From assembly GCF_019794555.1 (NCBI RefSeq), contig NZ_JAIMEP010000009.1, forward strand, positions 1 to 64,000: DNA of 64,000 nt, given 5' to 3'. The translations under genes and the position numbers were made by a program. Under the pieces are notes generated by a model. That model was not told where the DNA came from. It did no database searches and saw only the letters and a list, made by a program, of their open reading frames with translations. This document shows, one piece after another, positions 57,079 to 64,000 of the stretch. The DNA comes from Streptococcus suis (lineage in GTDB: Bacteria; Bacillota; Bacilli; Lactobacillales; Streptococcaceae). The stretch's first letter is position 1. Every line of letters begins with the position of its first letter.

Positions 57079-57097
57079 TATATTTTTTGGAGGTCTT

Positions 57098-57619
57098 ATG
57101 AAGACAAAAGAAATCGTTGATGATATGACCATGAAGCGGGCGATTACCCGCATCACATATGAAATTATCGAACGCAACAAAAATTTAGACAATATCGTTC
57201 TTGCTGGCATTAAAACACGAGGTGTTTTTATAGCGAAGCGAATTCAAGAAAGGCTGAAGCAAATTGAGGGGATTGATGTACCTCTGGGTGAATTAGATAC
57301 CAAGCCTTTCCGAGATGATGTGAAAGTTGAAGAAGATACAACGAATTTTACTGCGGATGTCAATGATCGGGATGTCATCTTGGTAGATGATGTACTCTAT
57401 ACTGGACGAACCATTCGTGCAGCAATTGATAATATTGTGTCACTTGGAAGACCCGCTCGCGTTAGTTTGGCTGTATTGGTTGACCGCGGTCATAGAGAAT
57501 TACCGATTCGTGCAGATTATGTTGGAAAAAATATTCCAACAAGTCGGACAGAGGAAATCATTGTTCATATGACGGAAATTGACCAACAAGATGCTGTTTT
57601 ATTAGTAGAAGCGGAATAA
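57098..57619 (+). CDS. PyrR, pyr mRNA-binding regulator / uracil phosphoribosyltransferase
   Basis: A 173-residue protein that binds pyr leader RNA when UMP is high. The PRPP loop [20 protein letters not shown] is clear, and [15 protein letters not shown] and [19 protein letters not shown] are family blocks. Start ATG 57098 ([20 protein letters not shown]) has GGAGG 5 bases upstream; an earlier in-frame start lies in the terminator. pyrB follows after 28 bases. Confidence 0.95.
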   Translation: MKTKEIVDDMTMKRAITRITYEIIERNKNLDNIVLAGIKTRGVFIAKRIQERLKQIEGIDVPLGELDTKPFRDDVKVEEDTTNFTADVNDRDVILVDDVLYTGRTIRAAIDNIVSLGRPARVSLAVLVDRGHRELPIRADYVGKNIPTSRTEEIIVHMTEIDQQDAVLLVEAE

Positions 57620-57647
57620 GTCAAGTAGATTAAAGGCGGTAAGTATC

Positions 57648-58571
57648 ATGACAATTGTAGATGGTAAAGTATCTCTAAAACATTTGGTGACAATGGAAAC
57701 ACTTTCGAATGAAGAAGTGCTGGGACTTATCCAACGGGGATTAGCTTTCAAAAAAGGTGAGCCTGTTGCTTTAAATCGTAAATATTATGCCTCAAATTTA
57801 TTCTTTGAGGATTCAACACGCACTCACAAATCATTTGAAATGGCTGAACTTAGATTAGACATGGGAATGATAGATTTCGATGCCCGCACGAGTTCGGTAA
57901 ATAAAGGCGAAACCCTTTATGATACAATTCTAACCATGTCGGCATTAGGGGTCGATATTTGTGTGATTCGACACTCAGAGGTAGATTACTACAAACAATT
58001 GATTGATAGTCCGACAATACAGACTTCAATTGTCAATGGAGGAGATGGTTCAGGTCAGCATCCGAGTCAATCTCTGCTTGATTTGATGACAATTTATGAA
58101 GAATTTGGCCGCTTTGATCAGTTAAAAATCGCTATTGCAGGGGACATCACTCATTCGAGGGTTGCTAAATCAAATATGCAAATTCTCAAACGATTGGGAG
58201 CTGATATTTACTTTACTGGTCCTGAAGAATGGTATGCGGAAGAATTTGATATTTATGGTAAACATGTAAATATTGATGAGATTATTGAAGAAGTAGATGT
58301 CTTGATGTTGCTCCGTGTTCAACACGAACGACATGATGGGTCAGAAAGTTTTTCAAAAGAACATTACCATCGTTTGCATGGATTAACTGAGGATAGATAT
58401 AAACGACTTAAAGAACAGACAATTGTAATGCATCCAGCACCAGTAAATCGTGATGTAGAAATTGCTGATCATTTGGTTGAAGCACCTAAATCACGCATTG
58501 TCCGACAAATGCAAAATGGTGTATTTGTCCGAATGGCTATCTTAGAAGCGATAGTGAATGGCAAAGCATAA
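57648..58571 (+). CDS. Aspartate carbamoyltransferase catalytic subunit
   Basis: A 307-residue enzyme joining carbamoyl phosphate and aspartate, the committed step of pyrimidine synthesis. The carbamoyl-phosphate motif is [15 protein letters not shown] and the second block [27 protein letters not shown] lies near the end. GGCGGTAAG precedes the ATG. No PyrI subunit is near, as usual in Firmicutes. Confidence 0.96.
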   Translation: MTIVDGKVSLKHLVTMETLSNEEVLGLIQRGLAFKKGEPVALNRKYYASNLFFEDSTRTHKSFEMAELRLDMGMIDFDARTSSVNKGETLYDTILTMSALGVDICVIRHSEVDYYKQLIDSPTIQTSIVNGGDGSGQHPSQSLLDLMTIYEEFGRFDQLKIAIAGDITHSRVAKSNMQILKRLGADIYFTGPEEWYAEEFDIYGKHVNIDEIIEEVDVLMLLRVQHERHDGSESFSKEHYHRLHGLTEDRYKRLKEQTIVMHPAPVNRDVEIADHLVEAPKSRIVRQMQNGVFVRMAILEAIVNGKA

Positions 58572-58582
58572 AAGTTTCCCTT

Positions 58583-58816
58583 GCACTAGCTTAACAGTTC
58601 ATCTATTATCGAGCTGAACTGTTAAGCGTCGGACTATTATTTAATTCTATCCGGAGAGATAGAAAATAGAAAGGAGAAGATACAGGTTCGAGTTTCCTAT
58701 TCGAACACGCCCTAAGGACTGTGCGAAAAAGATAAACGTCGTCTTGATGCTTGGTGCATCAGCGTCGCGTTTCCTATTTTCGCTTTGTCCTTTTAACGGG
58801 CTTTGTATCATTGATT
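58583..58816 (+). promoter_or_regulatory. carA leader with PyrR-like loop and long hairpin
   Basis: It begins with a hairpin (GCTTAACAGTTCA/TGAACTGTTAAGC, 58589-58626). A PyrR-loop-like hairpin follows, CTATCCGGAGAGATAG at 58647-58662, with the core TCCGGAGAG. A 95-base imperfect hairpin then runs from GCCCTAAGGAC (near 58708) to GTCCTTTTAACGGGC just before the start codon. No T-run and no Shine-Dalgarno are seen. The last 110 bases recur before carB. Confidence 0.65.
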
Positions 58817-59899
58817 ATGTCAAAAAGACGATTAATTTTGGAAGATGGAACTATTTTTGAAGGGGAAGCCTTTGGTTCCGAATTAGATGTGACTGGTGAA
58901 CTGGTTTTTTCAACGGGCATGACAGGTTACCAAGAGTCCATTACAGACCAATCATATAATGGTCAAATTTTAACATTTACGTATCCTTTGGTAGGGAATT
59001 ATGGTGTCAATCGTGATGATTATGAGTCCATTAATCCAACTTGTAAAGGAGTAGTTGTTAGTGAGTGGGCTAGACGGGCAAGCAACTGGCGGAACCAACT
59101 AACATTAGATGAATTTTTAAAAGCAAAAAATATTCCAGGGATTTCTGGTATCGATACGCGTGCCTTAACAAAAATTATTCGTAAACATGGGACTATGAAG
59201 GCAACAATTGCAAATGTGGGTGATTCCATTGAGCATTTGACAGATCAGTTGCGTGCGACAGTATTACCGACCAATAATATTCAGCAAGTATCAACGAAAA
59301 CAGCTTATCCTGCTCCGGGAATTGGGCGTAGCGTGGTCTTGGTTGATTTTGGTTTGAAGCATTCAATCTTACGTGAATTGTCCAAGCGTGAATGCAATGT
59401 TACTGTAGTTCCATTTGATACGACAGCAGAAGAAATCTTAGCACTCTCTCCAGATGGTGTGATGTTGTCCAATGGTCCTGGAAATCCAGATGATGTACCG
59501 GAAGCGTTGGAGATGATTCGTGGTATCCAAGGGAAAATCCCTATTTTTGGAATTTGTATGGGACATCAATTGTATGCCAAGGCAAATGGTGCTAAGACGT
59601 ATAAGATGAAGTTTGGACACCGTGGCTTCAACCATGCTGTTAGAGAAATTGTAACTGGTCGTGTAGACTTTACAAGCCAAAACCATGGTTTTGCGGTTTC
59701 GCGTGAAGATCTGCCGGATTGTCTCATGATTACGCATGAAGAAATCAACGATAAATCGGTCGAGGGTGTGCGTCATAAATACCTTCCAGGATTCTCGGTA
59801 CAATTTCACCCAGATGCAGCACCCGGTCCTCACGATGCTAGCTATCTTTTTGATGAATTCATGGACTTGATGGACTCATTTAAACAAGAGCACAATTGA
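58817..59899 (+). CDS. Carbamoyl-phosphate synthase small subunit
   Basis: A 360-residue glutaminase subunit. The N-terminal CarA domain ([20 protein letters not shown]) is followed by a class I glutamine amidotransferase domain with nucleophile Cys247 in GICMGHQ and His331. The third triad residue reads Asp333 ([11 protein letters not shown]) instead of the usual Glu. An in-frame extension back to a TTG at 58751 exists, but the equivalent carB segment has no start codon, so ATG 58817 is preferred. Confidence 0.94.
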   Translation: MSKRRLILEDGTIFEGEAFGSELDVTGELVFSTGMTGYQESITDQSYNGQILTFTYPLVGNYGVNRDDYESINPTCKGVVVSEWARRASNWRNQLTLDEFLKAKNIPGISGIDTRALTKIIRKHGTMKATIANVGDSIEHLTDQLRATVLPTNNIQQVSTKTAYPAPGIGRSVVLVDFGLKHSILRELSKRECNVTVVPFDTTAEEILALSPDGVMLSNGPGNPDDVPEALEMIRGIQGKIPIFGICMGHQLYAKANGAKTYKMKFGHRGFNHAVREIVTGRVDFTSQNHGFAVSREDLPDCLMITHEEINDKSVEGVRHKYLPGFSVQFHPDAAPGPHDASYLFDEFMDLMDSFKQEHN

Positions 59900-60716
59900 C
59901 AAACAAAATGTAGTGCGACTTTGAGATTACATGCGCGTATGCAATTGTCCACTAAGCTGAAAAGTTGAGTCGAATTCTGAGAACTAGTGCTGCGTTTTCG
60001 TTCAGTTGCTAGCTTAGACACTAGTTTTAAAACCTCAATTATGATTGAATAGAGATTTCAGACATCGGTTGATTATTTCATTCTATCCGGAGAGATAGAA
60101 AATAGAAAGGCAAGGGACAGGTCAATGGTTGCCAGCAACTCATTTCCCTACGCCTGCCTCTATGGAGGTCAGGCTATCCCTTGCACTAGCTCGAAAATGG
60201 ATTAATGTCGAATCCATTTTCTCACGTCGGTCAGAGCAAGTCGGACTTCATGCGAACGCATTTGTCCTCCTACGCAAAGTCCTATGGGATCTTTGCTAAC
60301 TCTGACACTAGCAGTAAGGTTTAACTAATATCGAGCTAACCCTTACTGCGTCGGACTATTGTTTAATTCTATCCGGAGAGATAGAAAATAGAAAGGCAAG
60401 GGACAGGTCGATGGTTGCCAGCAACTCATTTCCCTACGCCTGCCTCTATGGAGGTCAGGCTATCCCTTGCACTAGCTTAACAGTTCATCTATTATCGAGC
60501 TGAACTGTTAAGCGTCGGACTTATCTTATTTAATGTCAACCTGTGAGTTGACAAATAGAAAGGAGAAGATACAGGTTTGAGTAAGATTTGATTATCCTAT
60601 TCGAACACGCCCTAAGGACTGTGCGAAAAAGATAAACGTCGCCTTGATGCTCAGAGCATCAGCGTCGAGTTTCCTATTTTCGCTGTGTCCTCTTAACGGG
60701 CTTTGTATCATTAATT
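59900..60716 (+). repeat. Repeat-filled carA-carB intergenic region
   Basis: 817 bases without a gene. PyrR-loop-like hairpins CTATCCGGAGAGATAG recur at 60083-60098 and 60369-60384. Each is followed by a near-identical block of about 90 bases (GGCAAGGGACAGG...CTATCCCTTGCACTAGC). Further hairpins have different paired stems around related loops: GAAAATGGATT/AATCCATTTTC (60193-60221), GCAGTAAGG/CCTTACTGC (60311-60349) and GCTTAACAGTTCA/TGAACTGTTAAGC (60475-60512). A diverged PyrR-like loop (GTCAACCTGTGAGTTGAC, 60535-60552) and the carA-type long hairpin (about 60604-60705) directly precede carB. Confidence 0.75.
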
Positions 60717-63700
60717 ATGCCTAAACGTACGGATATTAATAAAATTATGGTGATTGGGTCTGGTCCCATTGTGATTGGTCAGGCTGCGGAGTTTGACTAT
60801 GCTGGGACACAGGCTTGTCTAGCTTTGAAAGAAGAAGGCTATAGCGTTGTCTTGGTCAATTCAAATCCTGCGACAATCATGACAGATAAAGAAATCGCGG
60901 ATAAGGTTTACATTGAACCTATCACGATTGAATTTGTTACACGTATTTTGCGGAAAGAGCGTCCAGATGCTCTCTTACCAACACTTGGTGGTCAAACTGG
61001 TCTAAATATGGCTATGGAACTGTCTAAAGCTGGTATTTTAGATGAACTTGGTGTTGAGTTATTGGGAACTAAGCTGTCAGCAATTGATCAGGCTGAAGAT
61101 CGTGATTTATTCAAACAGTTGATGGAGGACCTGAAGCAGCCTATTCCAGAATCTGAGATAGTAACAACAGTTGAAGAAGCTTTAGCTTTTGCTAAGACTA
61201 TCGGATATCCAGTCATTGTTCGTCCAGCCTTTACCTTAGGAGGTACTGGTGGCGGTATGTGTAGCAATGAGTCTGAGTTGAAAGAAATCGCTGAAAATGG
61301 ATTGAAACTTTCACCTGTTACTCAATGTTTGATTGAACGTTCTATTGCTGGATTCAAAGAAATAGAATACGAGGTCATGCGTGATGCTGCGGATAATGCT
61401 CTTGTTGTATGTAACATGGAAAACTTTGACCCTGTTGGAATTCATACAGGTGACTCGATTGTATTTGCGCCAACTCAGACGCTTTCAGATATTGAAAATC
61501 AAATGCTACGTGATGCCAGTCTGACAATCATTCGTGCCTTGAAAATCGAAGGTGGTTGTAATGTTCAGTTGGCTTTAGATCCACATAGTTTCAAATACTA
61601 CGTCATTGAGGTGAATCCACGTGTTTCTCGTTCATCAGCCTTAGCTTCAAAAGCAACAGGCTATCCAATTGCCAAACTAGCTGCTAAAATTGCTGTCGGT
61701 TTGACCTTGGACGAGATGGTTAACCCTGTAACAGGAACAACTTACGCTATGTTTGAACCAGCACTCGACTACGTTGTTGCTAAAATTCCTCGCTTCCCAT
61801 TTGATAAATTTGAAAAAGGGGAACGTCGTCTTGGTACACAGATGAAAGCAACTGGGGAAGTGATGGCGATAGGTCGTAATATTGAAGAAAGTCTTCTGAA
61901 GGCTTGTCGTTCCTTGGAAATTGGTGTTTACCACAATGAAATGCCTGAGCTAAGTCACTTGTCTGATGATGCTTTAGTAGAAAAAATTGTTAAGGCTCAA
62001 GATGACCGTCTTTTCTATCTTTCAGAAGGTCTAAGACGAGGATACACTGTTGAAGAGCTTGCTCAATTAACAAAAATTGATATCTTCTTCCTTGATAAAC
62101 TACTTCATATATTAGAAATCGAGCAGGAATTAGCCATTAATCATGATAATATTGATTTGTTGAAAAAAGCTAAAAAATATGGCTTTGCAGATCGTAAAAT
62201 TGCAGAACTTTGGGGTAGAACAGAGTCCTATATTCGTCAGTTGCGTACTGATCATAAGATTATTCCTGTTTATAAGATGGTAGACACCTGTGCAGCTGAA
62301 TTTGAAAGTTCAACACCTTATTTCTATTCGACTTATGAGTGGGAAAATGAATCCATTCGGTCTGAGAAAGAATCTGTCCTTGTGTTAGGATCAGGTCCGA
62401 TTCGGATTGGGCAGGGTGTTGAGTTTGACTACGCGACAGTCCATTCGGTAAAAGCCATTCAGGCCGCAGGCTATGAAGCGATTATTATGAATTCAAACCC
62501 GGAAACAGTTTCGACAGACTTCTCTGTTTCTGATAAGTTATACTTTGAGCCTCTGACTCTTGAAGATGTCCTCAACGTGATTGACTTGGAACAACCAAAG
62601 GGTGTTATCGTTCAATTCGGTGGACAGACTGCGATCAACTTGGCGGAACCATTGGAAAAAGCTGGTATTCCAATCTTAGGTACGCAAGTGGCTGATTTGG
62701 ATCGAGCAGAAGATCGTGATTTGTTTGAAAAAGCCTTGAAAGATTTGGGTATTCCACAACCACCTGGGCAAACTGCGACAAATGAAGAGGAAGCGTTAGA
62801 AGCAGCTCGCAAGATTGGATTCCCTGTGCTTGTACGGCCATCTTATGTTTTGGGTGGTCGCGCTATGGAAATTGTTGAAAATGAAAATGATCTACGTTCC
62901 TACATGCGAACAGCAGTTAAGGCATCGCCAGAACACCCTGTCTTGGTTGACTCATATATTGTAGGTCGTGAATGTGAAGTGGATGCTATATCAGATGGTA
63001 CTGATGTTTTAATTCCTGGTATCATGGAGCACATTGAACGTGCTGGGGTTCACTCAGGGGACTCAATGGCAGTTTATCCACCGCAGACTTTATCGAAAAA
63101 GGTGCAAGAAACAATTGCGGATTATACTAAACGTCTAGCTATCGGTTTGAACTGTATTGGTATGATGAATATTCAGTTTGTCATCAAAGACGAAATAGTT
63201 TATGTCATTGAGGTAAATCCACGTGCCAGTCGTACGGTTCCATTCTTGTCAAAAGTAACAGATATTCCGATGGCGCAAGTGGCAACGAAATTAATTTTGG
63301 GGCAAGGCCTTTCAGAACTTGGTTATGAAGATGGACTCTATCCTGAAAGTCAACAAGTCCATGTCAAAGCTCCTGTCTTCTCATTCTCAAAATTAGCTAA
63401 AGTAGATAGTCTTTTAGGCCCAGAAATGAAGTCAACTGGTGAAATTATGGGTTCAGACGTCACACTCGAAAAAGCCCTTTATAAAGCTTTTGAAGCAAGT
63501 TACCAGCATTTAGAAGAATTTGGGAACATCGTCTTCACTATTGCAGATGAAGATAAGGAAGAGGCCCTTGCTCTTGCAAAACGGTTCTACGAATTGGGTT
63601 ATGGTCTATTTGCGACAGTTGGTACTTCAGACTATCTGATTGAAAATGGCTTACCTGTTACGCTCATTGGAAAACTAGGAGATCCTGAAAATCAAGATAT

Positions 63701-63896
63701 TCCTAGTCTCGTTCGAGCTGGGAAAGTCCAAGCTATTATTAACACAGTTGGTAAAAAACGTGTAGCAGATGGTGCTGGACAAGTGATTCGTAGTTCTGCT
63801 ATCGAAGGAGGAATTCCTCTCTTTACAGCTCTTGATACTGCTGAAGCCATGGTTAAAGTTCTAGAAAGCCGTAGCTTTATGACACAGGCAATTTAA
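60717..63896 (+). CDS. Carbamoyl-phosphate synthase large subunit
   Basis: A 1059-residue enzyme made of two homologous halves. Each has a preATP-grasp motif ([20 protein letters not shown] and [20 protein letters not shown]) and an ATP-grasp block ([18 protein letters not shown] and [18 protein letters not shown]). An oligomerisation domain lies between them (about 400-550), and a C-terminal MGS-like regulatory domain (about 935-1059) ends the protein. It lacks an obvious Shine-Dalgarno, like carA. Confidence 0.97.
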   Translation: MPKRTDINKIMVIGSGPIVIGQAAEFDYAGTQACLALKEEGYSVVLVNSNPATIMTDKEIADKVYIEPITIEFVTRILRKERPDALLPTLGGQTGLNMAMELSKAGILDELGVELLGTKLSAIDQAEDRDLFKQLMEDLKQPIPESEIVTTVEEALAFAKTIGYPVIVRPAFTLGGTGGGMCSNESELKEIAENGLKLSPVTQCLIERSIAGFKEIEYEVMRDAADNALVVCNMENFDPVGIHTGDSIVFAPTQTLSDIENQMLRDASLTIIRALKIEGGCNVQLALDPHSFKYYVIEVNPRVSRSSALASKATGYPIAKLAAKIAVGLTLDEMVNPVTGTTYAMFEPALDYVVAKIPRFPFDKFEKGERRLGTQMKATGEVMAIGRNIEESLLKACRSLEIGVYHNEMPELSHLSDDALVEKIVKAQDDRLFYLSEGLRRGYTVEELAQLTKIDIFFLDKLLHILEIEQELAINHDNIDLLKKAKKYGFADRKIAELWGRTESYIRQLRTDHKIIPVYKMVDTCAAEFESSTPYFYSTYEWENESIRSEKESVLVLGSGPIRIGQGVEFDYATVHSVKAIQAAGYEAIIMNSNPETVSTDFSVSDKLYFEPLTLEDVLNVIDLEQPKGVIVQFGGQTAINLAEPLEKAGIPILGTQVADLDRAEDRDLFEKALKDLGIPQPPGQTATNEEEALEAARKIGFPVLVRPSYVLGGRAMEIVENENDLRSYMRTAVKASPEHPVLVDSYIVGRECEVDAISDGTDVLIPGIMEHIERAGVHSGDSMAVYPPQTLSKKVQETIADYTKRLAIGLNCIGMMNIQFVIKDEIVYVIEVNPRASRTVPFLSKVTDIPMAQVATKLILGQGLSELGYEDGLYPESQQVHVKAPVFSFSKLAKVDSLLGPEMKSTGEIMGSDVTLEKALYKAFEASYQHLEEFGNIVFTIADEDKEEALALAKRFYELGYGLFATVGTSDYLIENGLPVTLIGKLGDPENQDIPSLVRAGKVQAIINTVGKKRVADGAGQVIRSSAIEGGIPLFTALDTAEAMVKVLESRSFMTQAI

Positions 63897-63904
63897 TAGG
63901 ACCT

Positions 63905-63940
63905 AAAAACAGGATGAATGTTGAGTTCATTCTGTTTTTT
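63905..63940 (+). terminator. Terminator of the pyr cluster
   Basis: AAAAACAGGATGAA (63905-63918) and TTCATTCTGTTTTT (63926-63939) pair with one G-T, followed by T. The final 60 bases of the window hold no supported gene; GAGTATACTAGATACAGTATG may be a promoter of the next one. Confidence 0.8.
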
Positions 63941-64000
63941 GAGTATACTAGATACAGTATGAAAGTAATAATCACTACGAGTCTGAGGATGGATGATAAT

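Noticed and set aside
58589-58626. Hairpin after pyrB as a terminator
   Set aside because: A strong stem but no T-run, and the same hairpin recurs before carB, so it belongs to the repeat family.
58751-58816. N-terminal extension of CarA from TTG
   Set aside because: The matching stretch before carB encodes a similar peptide but has no start codon, so the peptide is a by-product of the shared leader.

Overview
The window looks like chromosome of a low-GC Gram-positive coccus, a Streptococcus most like S. suis. The basis is the set of core genes and their order (rplJ-rplL, obg, rexB-rexA, rplU-rpmA, pyrR-pyrB-carA-carB), Shine-Dalgarno and promoter style, and an integrative element sitting at the 3' end of rplL. 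The species call is inference; no 16S gene is present.

Layout. (1) 1-6950: an AT-rich island. A strong promoter drives a small exported peptide (possible signalling peptide), a 31-residue lanthipeptide precursor, a class IV-like lanthipeptide synthetase (lyase-kinase-cyclase with zinc-ligand motifs) and an MFS exporter. An XRE regulator, an excisionase-like gene and a frameshifted tyrosine integrase follow. (2) 6981-18258: backbone genes: rbgA-rnhB-ydcF-like; haemolysin III and DUF1836 genes; a sulfide/persulfide detoxification pair (CoA-disulfide reductase-rhodanese fusion plus rhodanese) divergent from a CstR-like sensor with a visible operator; maa, dprA, topA, then rplJ-rplL with an L10 leader. 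(3) 18244-28404: an integrated element of about 10.1 kb between 22-bp direct repeats at rplL. It carries a single-chain restriction-modification enzyme, two unrecognised cargo genes, an FtsK/TcpA-like ATPase, a RepB-like HUH protein with a pMV158-type nick hairpin, a DUF3173 gene and an integrase. (4) 28405-31152: decayed accessory DNA: a small remnant, an AbiE toxin-antitoxin pair whose toxin gene has an internal stop, and a truncated antigen I/II adhesin. (5) 31222-56791: ldcB, a VOC protein, an ABC exporter pair, uvrC, obg, a hairpin-repeat array, rexB-rexA, a NUDIX gene, a MITE-like repeat, membrane proteins, cysteine desulfurase-thiI, brnQ, rplU-rpmA, an integrase remnant, a LysR regulator-lspA-rluD, phnA and a broken Pr6Pr gene. 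(6) 56792-63940: the pyrimidine cluster pyrR-pyrB-carA-carB. A classical pyr attenuator precedes pyrR, and several PyrR-loop-like hairpins lie inside large repeated leaders before carA and carB.

The most notable points are the compact lanthipeptide locus with a CDYTCSYTA-ending precursor, the rolling-circle nick hairpin inside a chromosomally integrated element, the repeated PyrR-loop-like leaders at carA and carB, the 125-bp hairpin array with covarying stems downstream of obg, and the pairs of direct repeats at about one helical turn that accompany all three integrase genes. No tRNA, rRNA or CRISPR array was seen.
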